DNA of 64,000 nucleotides from DATFVJ01 sp963820395 (lineage in GTDB: Bacteria > Actinomycetota > Actinomycetes > Streptosporangiales > Streptosporangiaceae): positions 248,001 through 312,000 of the forward strand of contig CAWGAE010000007.1 in the NCBI GenBank assembly GCA_963820395.1, in the 5' to 3' direction. The notes below the pieces were generated by a model, which was not told where the DNA came from, did not search any database, and saw only the letters and a program-made list of their open reading frames with translations. The position numbers and the translations under genes are program-made. Below are positions 34,391-44,233 of this stretch, one piece after another. Numbering within the stretch: position 1 is the stretch's first letter; each line of letters begins with the position of its first letter.

Positions 34391-34882
34391 TTGATTCGCC
34401 TAGACGTGAGGGGGCGAACCGAACATGGATACTGCTGCTCGTTGTCCGCGGGCTGCCCTCGCTCCTCGTCTACCGGCGCTCCCTGCCGCTGCGGCAGCGG
34501 GTCCGAGATGACGTTCATCACGGCGACCACCATGCAGCGGCGATCAGAACTGGCCGATCTATGCGCGACGTAGCCCTGACGCCCGGGCTCAGGGAGTTGC
34601 AAATATTTGGCAGGTGCGAGCGCTAACTCCCGAGCGCCCCGCCGGTTCGTCACGATGCGTGATCGCCGTGGACAGGCCGACCGTTACCGCGCGGTTTCCG
34701 GCGGCTGCCAGTAGCGGCGCGCAACCGCCCTTGACGCGGACGTCCGTGCGGACCAATCCGGCGGGCGGAGGCAGGAACACGGTCCCAGTCACGGTGCGCA
34801 TGACGGCGGGATGAGCATGACCGGCGAGTTACGGTCAGCATCTATCGCAGCCTCCAGCTTCATCCGCAGTGACGTTCCATGC
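34391..34882. other. Intergenic region, no supported gene
   Basis: Open frames on both strands lack ribosome sites and recognisable motifs. I see no repeat or RNA structure beyond the hairpin just before it. Confidence 0.35.
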
Positions 34883-35107
34883 TCACAACGAGTGGCGCCC
34901 GTTCTCTGGGGGCGCATACCAGGACACGCAGGGCGTCTTCGCCGTTTCGCCAGGTGAGCGATTGATCAACACCAGGTAGTCGTGCCCCAGGTGTTGCACC
35001 AGACGGACGCCTGGCCCAAAACAGCGAGGCTCACCGGGCGGCCATTCAGCGTGCCCGATCATGATCGGAAAGGACTTCCGAACCCTCCTCTTGACAGCAA
35101 ACGTCAT
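34883..35107 (-). CDS. Hypothetical protein, 74 aa
   Basis: The frame from the ATG at 35107 reads MTFAVKRRVRKSFPIMIGHA and later VQHLGHDYLVLINRSPGETA, with plausible beta-rich composition. No strong ribosome site is seen and no family is recognised. Its start lies next to the edge of a transposase remnant, so the upstream region may be disturbed. Confidence 0.35.
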   Translation of the reverse strand: MTFAVKRRVRKSFPIMIGHAEWPPGEPRCFGPGVRLVQHLGHDYLVLINRSPGETAKTPCVSWYAPPENGRHSL

Positions 35108-35139
35108 GGGGTGTCTCACCCGGCGGCTGTCCACCACCC

Positions 35140-36072
35140 GCCGCCGCCAGCTGTCCCTGGTCGTCACCCCCCCACGCTCCTGCGCTGACAAGCCGATCTG
35201 GTTAAGCACCGCTGGACCTATCCGCGCCGGACACCAGGACGGCCGCGCACCGGCCCGACGATCCGGCGGCTCGCGGTGGAAATGGCCCACGACAACCCCA
35301 CCTGACCCCGGTCCTGCAGACCGCCACCGGCACGCTGACCCCGGTCCTGCAGACCGCCACCTCAGCGCTGGGCTACCGCCGGATCTGCGGCGAGCTCACC
35401 GGCCTCGGGCATAAGATCGCGCCCTCCACCATCTGGGAGATCCTCAAGGCCGCCGGCATCGACCCCGCGCCACAACGCCCGGCCGCCAGCTGGAAGCAGT
35501 TCCTGTCCGCCCAGGCCAAGACGATCGCCGCGGTCGACTTCTTCCACGTCGACACCGTCTTTCTTCGCCGGCTCTACGTTGCTGTTCGTCATCGAGCACC
35601 ACCATCGCCGCGTCCACCTGGCCGACGTCACCGCCCACCCGGCCACCGCATGGACAGTGCAACAGGCCCGGAACACGCTCATGGACCTCGGCGACCAGAC
35701 CGACGGCTTGAAGTTCCTGATCAAAGATCGGGATGCCAAGTACACCGACGCGTTCGACGCCGTCTTCACCGCAGCCGGCATCCAGATCATTAAGACGCCT
35801 GTCCAGGCGCCGCGAGCGAACGCGATCTGCGAGCGGTGGATCGCCAGCGCCCGGCGCGAGTGCACCGACCGCATCCTCATCGCCGGCAACGGCATCTGCA
35901 CCACACGCTCAGCGAATACGTCGATCACTACAACACCCACCGGCCGCACCGGACCCTCAGCCACAGACCACCCGATGGCAGGACCCATATCGCGCCTGCC
36001 GACGACAACATCCGCGTCCGAAGACGCGACCGGCTCTGCGTCCTGATCCACGAGTACTCGCAGGTCGCATGA
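35140..36072 (+). pseudogene. rve-type transposase, truncated, with insertion and frameshifts
   Basis: The N-terminal part is degraded (KHRWTYPRRTPGRPRTGPTI is visible). A tandemly repeated insert interrupts the frame before GYRRICGELTGLGHKIAPST. The catalytic blocks AAVDFFHVDTVFLRRL, FLIKDRDAKYTDAFD and NAICERWIASARRECTDR are present, with shifts near 35575 and 35900. The end HEYSQVA and the TTTTTCGGCACCCAC motif are intact. Confidence 0.85.
35302..35361 (+). repeat. 27-bp direct repeat inside a transposase
   Basis: Two identical 27-bp units (35302-35328 and 35335-35361), each starting CTGACCCCGGTCCTGCAG, are separated by six bases. They sit where related transposases have an uninterrupted NPTWGYRR block. 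Confidence 0.8.
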
Positions 36073-36169
36073 AGTGACGGCATTTTTCGGCACCCACAGC
36101 TCAAACTCACACCCGGCCACGGGAGATCAACCTTGCCGATTACCGGATCCGCCGGAATCCTCGGCGGAC

Positions 36170-37009
36170 TCACGCACGAATACCAGATCGCCGCCTGACA
36201 ACCTCGCGCTGCTGCAGATGAAGCAGGTCACCGCCACGATCGTGTATTCGAGCCCAACAGGTTCGGGTGGTCAGGAGGGGCCGGCCTGCCGGCGGGGCCC
36301 AGGCCAGCGGATCGAGGGTGTGGTCGACGGCGGCTTCGGCGACATCGGTGAGGCGGAGGTTGCGGTTGCGGGCGTAGCCCCGCAACCGGGCGAATGCCTC
36401 GGCCAGGTCGACGCCGGCGCGCTCGGAGATCACGCCTTTGGCCTGCTCGATGACCACCCGGCTGGTCAGGGCACCAGACATCTGCTCGTTCAGCCCTTGG
36501 GCTTCGGCGGTGGCACGATGCTGCACGATGCTCAAAGTGGCCAGGTCCGCGAAGGCCCGGGCGACGATGAGATCCGCCTCATCCATCGGGGTCTGCGTGA
36601 CGCCGAGCAGGTTCAGGGCGCCCAGGTTCACCTCCCGCAACCGCAGCGGCAGCGCGGACGCCGAATGGAAGCCGACCGAGATGGCGGCGGTGGAAAACGA
36701 CGGCCAGCGGCCGGACCCGGCCGCCAGGTTCTCGTGTTGGACGCACTCGCCGGTGCGGAAGGCGTCAAGACAGGGGCCCTCCTGGGCCTGCAGCTCGAAC
36801 AGCTCCAGCAGCCGCATCGCCTCACTGGACGAGGCCACCAGCCCCAAGCTGCCCTCCGGAGAGGCCAGCATCACCCCGGCGGCGGACACGTCGAGCAGGT
36901 TCACGCACCGGTCCGCGAGCCCGGTCAGCAGATCAACGACGTCGTAGTCATCGACGAGGGTGTCGGCCATCTCGACCAGCGCCCGGACCACCTCGGCTTC
37001 TCGGCTCAT
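36170..37009 (-). CDS. GAF-ANTAR regulatory protein
   Basis: An N-terminal GAF domain (about residues 10-165: LLDVSAAGVMLASPEG, EGPCLDAFRTGECV) is followed by an ANTAR RNA-binding domain (about 175-235: ALTSRVVIEQAKGVISERAG and LAEAFARLRGYARNRNLRLT). ANTAR proteins bind paired hairpins in mRNA leaders and prevent termination. The residues after about 245 (RPLLTTRTCWARIHDRG) match nothing in the family and may be read-out into the adjacent transposon debris, with the normal stop lost. Confidence 0.85.
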   Translation of the reverse strand: MSREAEVVRALVEMADTLVDDYDVVDLLTGLADRCVNLLDVSAAGVMLASPEGSLGLVASSSEAMRLLELFELQAQEGPCLDAFRTGECVQHENLAAGSGRWPSFSTAAISVGFHSASALPLRLREVNLGALNLLGVTQTPMDEADLIVARAFADLATLSIVQHRATAEAQGLNEQMSGALTSRVVIEQAKGVISERAGVDLAEAFARLRGYARNRNLRLTDVAEAAVDHTLDPLAWAPPAGRPLLTTRTCWARIHDRGGDLLHLQQREVVRRRSGIRA

Positions 37010-37133
37010 CTCAAACCCGCCCTCCTAAGCCCGGCGGCCCGTCACGGCCGGCGGACGCCGGATCGGGGCCCGGGCGGTGGGACCCATGCTAGTAGCGGCC
37101 TGCCTGTGCCGCAGCGGGCCGGGCGGGTGGGGT

Positions 37134-37829
37134 TCATCCCGGCCGGAGCCGACGGGCGACGACGTCGTCGGCCACATCGGCGAGCAGCCGATCGTTGCTG
37201 AACGCGTACGCCCGCAGCCGGATCAGCGCCTCGGTGACGTTGATCCCCTGCTGGACCGAGATCATGCCTGCCGCGTTGTGCACCACGAAATGGAAGTCGG
37301 CGCCGACCTCCAGCCCGTCGGCCACCGCGCCCGCGGGCGCCCCGGCCTGGGCCTCCAGCACCCAGCGGGCGGCCACATCGGCCACCACCAGCGCGTCCGC
37401 GTGCTGGTCGCCGGTCAACGGACCGGACCGCTCCCGGTAAAGGTTGAGCGCCCCGAGGCGCACCGTGCCCACCCGCAACGGGAACCCGAACACGGCCCGC
37501 ACGCCCGCCGTCAGCGCCGGCGGGCTGAAGGCGAACCACCGGCGGGTCACCGGATCCGCCAGATCGGGCTCGGCCACCACCCGGTCCTGCTGGTAGGCGT
37601 CGACGCACGGGCCCTCACCGAGGGTGTACTGCAGATCCTCGATCAGGTGGCTCACCTCGTTGCTGGCGCACAACGACCCCCTTGGTATGTCACCCGACAT
37701 GAGCATCACCCCGGCGCCATTCACCCCGACGATACCCGGGCACACCCGGCACAGCCGGGCTGAGGACCACGTATCTCCTCCCCCGGCGGAGAGCTCGGCC
37801 AAGATCCGATGCAGCCTGTCGCCTGCCAT
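37134..37829 (-). CDS. Second GAF-ANTAR regulatory protein
   Basis: This 231-residue protein has the same architecture: a GAF domain (GIVGVNGAGVMLMSGDIPRG, EGPCVDAYQQDRVV) and a C-terminal ANTAR-like domain (FHFVVHNAAGMISVQQGINV, TEALIRLRAYAFSNDRLLAD). The residues at the start of the ANTAR helix are less conserved (HNAAGMI in place of EQAKGVI), so RNA binding is uncertain. It lies 124 bp upstream of the other GAF-ANTAR gene on the same strand. Confidence 0.85.
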   Translation of the reverse strand: MAGDRLHRILAELSAGGGDTWSSARLCRVCPGIVGVNGAGVMLMSGDIPRGSLCASNEVSHLIEDLQYTLGEGPCVDAYQQDRVVAEPDLADPVTRRWFAFSPPALTAGVRAVFGFPLRVGTVRLGALNLYRERSGPLTGDQHADALVVADVAARWVLEAQAGAPAGAVADGLEVGADFHFVVHNAAGMISVQQGINVTEALIRLRAYAFSNDRLLADVADDVVARRLRPG

Positions 37830-37993
37830 TCAGCGACACCCGCCCGGGCAAGAGTCCGGCTTACCGCCCGCCGCATCGTGGCGATCGTCCACCTGCTGCC
37901 TCCTTCGGTCGAGAAAGGAAAGCGTCAGCGGGGACTGGACTCAACGCCCTTCTGGGCCCGAACGACCGAGCCTCTCGTCATCGACGTTACTTC

Positions 37994-39328
37994 ATGGAAG
38001 GGCTAAGGGCAGCCCGGACCACGTCAAGGCCGTTACGATCCAGAGCGCTGCGCGCGGAACTGGAGGCACTGCGCACCGAGGCCGCGCAGCTGCGCAAGCG
38101 GCCGGAGCAGGCCGCACGGCACCGGGTCAGCTGGCGGACCCCGGTCGCCACGCTGCTGATCATCGTTGGCTGCATCCTGGCGCCGGTTTCGGTGCTGGCG
38201 GTGTGGACGGCGAACCAGGTGTCGGACACCAGCAGGTACGTGGCCAACGTCACGCCGCTGATCCAGGATCCGGCCATCCAGCACGCGCTGACGGACAGGA
38301 TCACAAACGAGATCGTGACTCAGATCAACGTGCCGGCCCTCACCAGCCAGGCGGCGACCCTGCTCAACCAGAAGGGCCTGCCCCGCGCCGCCACCCTGCT
38401 GCAGGGTTTCTCCGGCCCGCTGAACAGCGCGGTGGCCGGATTCATCCACGGCGAGATCGCCAAGATCATCAGCGGTCCGCGGATGGCGCACGTGTGGGTG
38501 CAGGCGAACACGGTGGCGCACCAGGAACTCGTCGCCGCGCTGTCGGGGCGTACCAGCAACGGCGCGATCACCGTCAGCAACGGGCAGGTCACCATCGGCC
38601 TGGCGCCCTTCATCGCCATCGCCAAGCAGGACCTGGCCGCCCGAGGGCTCACGCTGGTGAACAAGCTCCCCACCATCAACCCCACGTTCGCGCTGTTCCC
38701 ATCCAAGGACCTGGTGAAGGCCCAGACCGCCTACCGGCTCATCAACGACCTGAAAATCGTGCTGCCGATCGTGACACTGCTGCTGCTTGCCCTCGGCGTG
38801 TACATCGCCAAGGGTCACCGCCGCGCGCTGATCGGCGCTGGGCTCGGGTTCGCCGCCTCGATGCTGGTGCTCGGCGCCGTGCTGCTGATCGCCCGCGGCA
38901 TGTACCTGAACAGCCTGCCGAACAGCGTGTCTAGCGACGCGGCCGCGGCCGCGTTCGACATCCTGGTGCGGTTCATCAAGACCGCGCTGCGCACCTTCCT
39001 CGTGGCCGGGCTCGTGGTGGCCGGCGCCGCGTTCCTCACCGGCCCTTCCGTCACGGCCGCGCGCACCCGGTCGGCGTTCACCTCGGGTCTCGGCTGGATC
39101 CGCCGGGGCGGCGAAACCCACGGCCTGCGCACCGGCCCTGTCGGCACCTGGACCTACGCGCACCGGCACGCCCTGCGCATCGGGGCGGTTGCGCTGGCCG
39201 CGCTTATCTTCGTCTTCTCTATCCCCACGACCGCCGCCGTCGTGGTAGTGATCGTCGTGCTGCTGCTCGTGGTGCTCGGGCTCATCGAGCTGATCGGAAG
39301 GCCACCCGCGGAAGCCAAACCCGCGTAG
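37994..39328 (+). CDS. Conserved actinobacterial integral membrane protein
   Basis: This 444-residue protein has a cytoplasmic coiled N-terminus (LRAELEALRTEAAQLRKRPE) and a first membrane helix near residues 52-72 (ATLLIIVGCILAPVSVLAVW). A large extracytoplasmic domain of about 180 residues follows (VANVTPLIQDPAIQHALTDR). Then come two helices near 255-310, one near 340-355 and a C-terminal pair near 395-435. The pattern is common in streptomycete genomes under hypothetical membrane protein. Function unknown. Frame intact. Confidence 0.75.
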   Translation: MEGLRAARTTSRPLRSRALRAELEALRTEAAQLRKRPEQAARHRVSWRTPVATLLIIVGCILAPVSVLAVWTANQVSDTSRYVANVTPLIQDPAIQHALTDRITNEIVTQINVPALTSQAATLLNQKGLPRAATLLQGFSGPLNSAVAGFIHGEIAKIISGPRMAHVWVQANTVAHQELVAALSGRTSNGAITVSNGQVTIGLAPFIAIAKQDLAARGLTLVNKLPTINPTFALFPSKDLVKAQTAYRLINDLKIVLPIVTLLLLALGVYIAKGHRRALIGAGLGFAASMLVLGAVLLIARGMYLNSLPNSVSSDAAAAAFDILVRFIKTALRTFLVAGLVVAGAAFLTGPSVTAARTRSAFTSGLGWIRRGGETHGLRTGPVGTWTYAHRHALRIGAVALAALIFVFSIPTTAAVVVVIVVLLLVVLGLIELIGRPPAEAKPA

Positions 39329-39725
39329 CCGGGGCGCACGCGCAAGGCTCGCTCAATCGACAGGCGCTGGCGGCACCGGTGCCGGCCGGCCAAGCAGTCG
39401 CGCTGCCGAGCGGCCGGGAGGACGGGAAGGCCGTCCACAGGGCGAAGGGGGCGCTCGCGGCGCCTCATAGTTCTCACCGTGCGTCACGCTCTGTGATCGA
39501 CGGCTTCGGCGCTCGAGGAACTGTATCCGCCGATATGGGCGGGTTGGCAGTCGGCGGCGACTGGCTGCCAACTCGACCCCGATAGATCGTTCTTTGCTCA
39601 ACTCATGAGCTGTTCGCACTCAGCTTGTTCAGGTTTGGCCCCGAGCCCGACGGAATATGGCTGATACCACTTGAACCCCGCGATGGACGTAAGCTCGTCC
39701 AGCCAGCTAATCAACTCGGAGACAC
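39329..39725. other. Intergenic region, no supported gene
   Basis: No recognisable gene or RNA. The last 15 bases hold a GGAG site for the gene at 39726. Confidence 0.4.
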
Positions 39726-39965
39726 ATGGACCAGCTCACCGCAACCTTCGCCAGGCACTGCCGGCGGCTGGACGAGATCGTCAACGTTCTTGGCCGCTAC
39801 GGCTTCGCGGCTTGGGCGGCGAGCCGCGGCACCGCCATTCCCGGCGTGAAGATCGCGCAAAGACTCGCGCCGGAAGCCAGGCCGTGGTTCAGCTCCTGCT
39901 CGCCACGGCCTGGCTTCCCAGTCGCAGCGGGCCGGGCCTTCGCCTTCTGTGGCCCGGCCCGCTGA
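39726..39965 (+). CDS. Short protein resembling the N-terminus of AarF/ABC1 kinases
   Basis: The start MDQLTATFARHCRRLDEIVN then VLGRYGFAAWAA resembles the first helix of AarF/UbiB-type kinases, but the kinase domain is absent. The remainder (PWFSSCSPRPGFPVAAGRAF) looks unrelated. It is probably a truncated gene that now ends at an accidental stop. A GGAG site is present. Confidence 0.35.
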   Translation: MDQLTATFARHCRRLDEIVNVLGRYGFAAWAASRGTAIPGVKIAQRLAPEARPWFSSCSPRPGFPVAAGRAFAFCGPAR

Positions 39966-39974
39966 GGCAATGAG

Positions 39975-40262
39975 ATGATCGGCAACCGGATGCTGCCCGT
40001 CGCCGATGTGCTGGCCTCGGTCGGCGGGATTACCGGCCCCATGATGAACACGATCCAGCGCGACGGGTACTTTGACGCGCTGCTCCAGGACATGCGTGCC
40101 AACGGCCAGCGGCGGCCGGTCGCGATCCTTGAGCGCGGTCTGGTGGACGGATACCACAGGTTGCTCGTGGCCGTGGATCTCGGGTGGACGCATATTCTGG
40201 CGTGCGATTCCCTGATCGACAGCGGCGCGTACGAGGACTGGCAGCCGGGTGCCGTCGCATAA
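39975..40262 (+). CDS. ParB-like nuclease-domain protein
   Basis: This 95-residue protein reads MIGNRMLPVADVLASVGGIT and has QRRPVAILERGLVDGYHRLL, like the ParB N-terminal GxxR/H-type motif seen in small phage and plasmid proteins. A GAGG site lies seven bases before the ATG. Its stop overlaps the next ATG (TAATG). Confidence 0.5.
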   Translation: MIGNRMLPVADVLASVGGITGPMMNTIQRDGYFDALLQDMRANGQRRPVAILERGLVDGYHRLLVAVDLGWTHILACDSLIDSGAYEDWQPGAVA

Positions 40263-40387
40263 TGACCCCGCCGAGTCGCAAAGCCACCATCGAGCAGGCC
40301 GCGCAGGCGTACGCGGCCGTGCCATCCGCCACCGTGCTAATCCACCGCGCCGATCGGCTAAACCGCTCGACGACTTGTGTCCGGTAA
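40262..40387 (+). CDS. Short hypothetical protein, truncated by a transposase fragment
   Basis: The frame MTPPSRKATIEQAAQAYAAV starts in overlap with the upstream stop and soon meets transposase sequence (from about 40365). The natural C-terminus is probably lost. Confidence 0.4.
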   Translation: MTPPSRKATIEQAAQAYAAVPSATVLIHRADRLNRSTTCVR

Positions 40388-40552
40388 CTGCTGCGCGACC
40401 GGGACGCCAAGTACACGACCGCGTTCGACGCGGTACTCATGGACTCGGGGTGTGAAGATCGTGAAGACTCCGCCGCAGGCGCTCTGGGCGAACGCGGTCT
40501 GCGAGCGCTGGGTGGGCACCGCCCGGCGGGAGTGCACCGACCGGATCCTGAT
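40365..40552 (+). pseudogene. Small rve-type transposase fragment
   Basis: Pieces read LLRDRDAKYTTAFDAV and, in another frame, VKIVKTPPQALWANAVCERW and VGTARRECTDRILI. Both ends are missing. It is a remnant of the same family as the other copies. Confidence 0.75.
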
Positions 40553-40591
40553 CAGGCCCGCGCGCCCGGCGTTCTGGCCTTGTATGGCATA

Positions 40592-40795
40592 GGCTCGGAC
40601 ACCGCCGCCATTCTCCTGGTCGCCCCGGCCTGGGGCAATTGCGGTCCGGGATCAGCCTGGCCACCCCCGCCGACGAGAGCGCCTGGTCCCACCGCCACAC
40701 GGTGACCGGGCTCACCCCGAACGCGTCCGCGACCTGGCTGGCCGGGAAGCCAGCACCAGCCGCACTGCGGCGAGCTGCCGCCCGCCCTCATCGCC
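40592..40795 (-). pseudogene. Helix-turn-helix fragment of an IS630-type or related transposase
   Basis: Frame pieces read GGRQLAAVRLVLA, ASQVADAFGVSPVTVWRWDQ and ALSSAGVARLIPD, a helix-turn-helix N-terminus with no catalytic domain. It is fused downstream of the serine recombinase fragment. Confidence 0.5.
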
Positions 40796-40966
40796 GGCGT
40801 TCCAGGCGAAAGGTGGCCAGGCCGTGCACGTGCACCAGCCCGCCTGCTGCCGCAGTTCCCCGCGGGCGGCCTTGTGCCGGAGCGCCGCAGTCAGCCGCAT
40901 CCGCAACATGTGCAACTCAGCTTCGGCCATCTGCCCTTTGAGGCCCAGGACGAGACGGTCGTTAAA
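40796..40966 (-). pseudogene. Serine recombinase, downstream part (split by IS1634-type element)
   Basis: The minus-strand frame NDRLVLGLKGQMAEAELHML continues RMRLTAALRHKAARGELRQ, the end of the catalytic domain of large serine recombinases. It joins in frame to the piece at 43949-44110 once the intervening element and one copy of GTTAAA are removed (GDFN then NDRLV). Confidence 0.75.
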
Positions 40967-42372
40967 CCGAACTTCCTATCACTCAGCGTAGTGTGGCTCT
41001 CCTCACCTGGAACTACGCCAAGTTAGCGCGCTAGACTCGCTAAATTGTAGGCACTAAAATAGTTGATATAGCACGGCGATTGCGGTAGACTTGCGGCATG
41101 TGCGCAGCTCAGGCGGCCCAGGGTGCGATGCACGTGGCGACAACCCGCAGGCACTACATCGCCAAGGACGGCGCCCGGCACGAATACGAAGCGCACCTGC
41201 TGCGCCGTTCATACCGCGACGGCCAGGGAAAATCACAGAAAGAAACGCTGGCCAATTTGTCGGAGCTGCCCGCAAGCTCGGTTGACGCCATCCGGAAAAC
41301 CCTGGCTGGCAAGACCCTCGTGGACGCGGAAAGCGAGATAACGATCGAGCGGTCGCTGAGCCACGGCGACGTGGCGGCGGTCTGCGCGATGACGCAGCAG
41401 CTCGGGATGACGAAGCTCCTCGGCCCGGAATGTCGCCAGCGGGACCTGGCCCTTGCATTGATTACCTCCAGGGTAGTGCGTCCGGGGTCAAAACTATCTA
41501 CCACCAGCTGGTGGAATGACACGACCCTGGGCGAGGACCTCGGAGTAGCCGACGCCGATCCCGACGAAGTATACGCTGCAATGGACTGGCTGCTGACGCG
41601 GCAAGAAGACATCGAGGGACACCTTGCCCGGCGTCATATCACCCGGGCGGGATCGCGATGTTCGACCTGTCATCGTCATGGGTCGAGGGGCATTGCTGCG
41701 AGCTCGCCGCCCGCGGGTATTCCCGCGACGGCAAGCGCGGCACCAAGCAGATCGAATACGGGCTGCTCACCGACGTCGAAGGCAGGCCGGTCGCGGTTCG
41801 CGTATTCCCGGGAAACACGTCAGATTCCAAATCCTGCGCGGAGGCGATCTCCGTGGTCCGCGATAAATTCGGAATGAAAGAGCTGATCCTGGTCGGCGAC
41901 CGCGGAATGCTCACGACGGCGCGGATCAGCGAGCTGCGCGGCATGGACGGCATGTCATGGATCACGGCCCTGCGAGCGCCCCAGGTCGCCGCGCTGGCCA
42001 CCGACGGCGGCCCGCTGCAAATGTCCCTGTTCGACGAGCAGAATTTCGCCGAGATAACGCATCCAGATTACCCGGGTGAAAGGCTGGCCTGCTGCCGGAA
42101 TCCGCTGCTCGCGGAGGAACGCGCGCGCAAGCGAGAGGAACTGCTGGACGCCACCGGGCGCGACCTGGAAAAGATCGCAGTGCGCGTCCGGGGCGGCCGG
42201 GGACGGCGGCTTAAAGGCAAAGACGCGATCGGCCTGGCGGTCGGCAAGGTAATAAAGAAACGAAAAGTCGCAAAACACTTCATCCTCGACATAGCCGATG
42301 ACGCATTTACATGGCAGCGGGACACGGAAAAGATCGAGGCGGAGAAGAGACTGGACGGAATCTACGTCATCC

Positions 42373-43369
42373 GGAGCCTTATTCAAAAGCCTTGATAATA
42401 ATTGGTGAAGAAGAACAACCCGGTGATGGCTTTCAGGGCGCTCTCGAATTTGCCGGGCGGTGGCCGGAACCGGCCGCCTTCCTCGCTGAGCATCCGCCAT
42501 GTCTTCAGGTGCGCGACAGCCCGCTCGACGGCGGCGCGGATGGCGCTGAGGTCCTTGTTGAATGCCGCCTGGCTGTCATGCAGCTGGCCGCCGGGCGGGG
42601 TGCGGACCGGGACGATCGCGATGCCGTCCACGCCGGTGTAGCCGAGGTCGGCGGCGGCGTCCATCCCGGCGATCAGCTCCTTCAGCCCGGAGGCTTCGAG
42701 GGCGTGGGCGTCGTGGCGGGCGCCGGGTACGGGGACCGGGCCGACGGCGGCGAGATCCCCGGCGATGGTGGCCGCGATCTGGATGTTCATTCCCGGATAC
42801 CCGGCCTTGCCGGAGAACAGGCCGGGCAGCGCGCTCCAGTCCCAGACCGGGCACACGGTGCCGTCCACCAGCAGCGTTCCCTGGCGGCCCGCGATCTCGG
42901 CGGGGTGCGGCACGCAGTCGTAGAGCACCTGCCCGATCAGCGGCCGGAGCAGGTCCCAGCGCCGGGAGACGGTGGCCTGGCTGACGCCGAAGACGGCCCC
43001 GGCGACCTCTTGCGTGATGTTCTTGCGCATCAGCGTGACCACCATCGCCACCGACCCGAACAGGCCGATGGCGGCCGGTCGGCCGCCGGGCCGCACCACG
43101 TCCCCGGCCCGCCCCAGTATCCGCAGCGACAGCTGGTGCAGTTGCTCATAGCGCAGTCCGGTGAGAACCTCGTACCGCAACGGCTCCTCCGTGAAATCCG
43201 TGTTTTGTCATTGCGGTATTCATGGCAGGAGCCGTTCTGTTATGCGACGACCGACACCTAAAGATTTGCTTATTACAAGAATTCTGACCGCCGGGCGAGC
43301 CGCTTACGCGTAGCCGCAGACAACGGTGATGGGAAGCTATTCAGCCAGGAGGCTTATGAATAAGCCTCC
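42373..43369 (-). mobile_element. IS5-family element nested in IS1634
   Basis: Ends GGAGCCTTATTCA (42373) and, inverted, GGAGGCTTATTCA (43369) are imperfect inverted repeats around one intact transposase gene. The target sequence reads ATCCGGACT across the insertion; the duplication length is ambiguous because the end repeats share bases with it. Confidence 0.8.
42383..43180 (-). CDS. IS5-family transposase
   Basis: This 265-residue protein starts MRYEVLTGLRYEQLHQLSLR. It has an N-terminal HTH_Tnp_4-type domain (VAGAVFGVSQATVSRRWDLL) and a DDE domain with LLVDGTVCPVWDW (first Asp), AADLGYTGVDG (second Asp) and AVERAVAHLKTWRML (Glu). The frame is intact, so this may be the youngest insertion here and still active. 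Confidence 0.9.
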   Translation of the reverse strand: MRYEVLTGLRYEQLHQLSLRILGRAGDVVRPGGRPAAIGLFGSVAMVVTLMRKNITQEVAGAVFGVSQATVSRRWDLLRPLIGQVLYDCVPHPAEIAGRQGTLLVDGTVCPVWDWSALPGLFSGKAGYPGMNIQIAATIAGDLAAVGPVPVPGARHDAHALEASGLKELIAGMDAAADLGYTGVDGIAIVPVRTPPGGQLHDSQAAFNKDLSAIRAAVERAVAHLKTWRMLSEEGGRFRPPPGKFESALKAITGLFFFTNYYQGF

Positions 43370-43948
43370 CGGACTCCGGTCAAGAAGGAAGTCCTGGATA
43401 CAGCCGGCACCGTGGCCGCGTACAAGAACCTGTCCCGCGTCGAGCGCGACTTCCGCACCATCAAAATCGACGACCTGGACCTCCGGCCGATCTACCACTA
43501 CCTCGCGGCCCGCGTCCGCGCGCACATCCTGATCTGCATGCTCGCCGCATACGTTGTCTGGCACCTGCGCAAGGACCTCGCCCCGCTCACGTTCACCGAC
43601 GAATGCATCCCGGAACGCGAGGATCCCGTCTCCCCGGCCCGGCGTTCCAGCGCAGCCAAAACCAAGGACCAGACGAAGAAAACAGGCGAAGACCTGCCAG
43701 TGATGAAATTCCAGGATCTGCTAGACCATCTGGGCAGCCTGCGCCGGGAAAACACCGTCATAGCGGGCCAGCGCATGCAGAAGATCACGATTCCGACCCC
43801 GCTGCAGCGGCGCGTTTTCGAGCTGATCAAGACACCCGTACCCGTGACCCTCGCAGGAGCCTGTAGGCACGAAGGAACCTGAGGCCACAGCCATAACCCC
43901 AGGTCACTCCGGGTTCTCCTACCCAAGATCACGGAAGTTCGGGTTAAA

Positions 43949-44110
43949 GTCGCCAGGATGGTAGATGCCATCGGAGTCGGCGATCAGCGTGTCGGTGATC
44001 GAGCACAAATCCAGCACCTGATACCAGTCGGTGTTGTTGCGCGCCAGCCGTGACACCTCCCGGCCGACGATGATGCCGAGCAACGCTCTGTACCTGGGGG
44101 ACCGCATCAT
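43949..44110 (-). pseudogene. Serine recombinase, upstream part
   Basis: The frame GREVSRLARNNTDWYQVLDL and CSITDTLIADSDGIYHPGDF is the catalytic core of a large serine recombinase (the SRLARN motif). The N-terminal nucleophile Ser region is not clearly preserved. It is cut by the IS1634-type element at 43942. Confidence 0.75.
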
Positions 44111-44233
44111 GTCCCGCAAGCTTGCTCCGATCGACCCACGCCGGAGGTTCATACGACACAGCCGGGATGTCACCGAACCGGCGGAACCACTCAGCCAAGG
44201 ACTTCCCTCCCCCGACCCCGGAGCCATCCTGGG

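Larger units (their letters stand above)
41098..43882 (+). pseudogene. IS1634-family transposase, frameshifted and interrupted
   Basis: The N-terminal part starts near MHVATTRRHYIAKDGARHEY. A frameshift near 41635 leads to MFDLSSSWVEGHCCELAARG and ELILVGDRGMLTTARI (catalytic Asp). At 42373 the gene is cut by an IS5 element; after it the coding continues KKEVLDTAGTVAAYKNLSRV, ERDFRTIKIDDLDLRPIYHY (catalytic Glu) and ends GACRHEGT. The join rebuilds YVIRTPVKKEVLD exactly. Confidence 0.85.
40967..43942 (+). mobile_element. IS1634-family element with target duplication, split by IS5
   Basis: Perfect 10-bp inverted ends CCGAACTTCC (40967-40976) and GGAAGTTCGG (43933-43942) are flanked by direct repeats GTTAAA (40961-40966 and 43943-43948). 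Without the nested IS5 element the length is about 1.98 kb, normal for IS1634. The target is a serine recombinase gene. Confidence 0.9.

Noticed and set aside
38033..39169. Long minus-strand frame of 378 codons
   Set aside because: It is antisense to the membrane protein gene at 37994-39328, whose hydrophobic segments and codon pattern are clearly the real coding signal.
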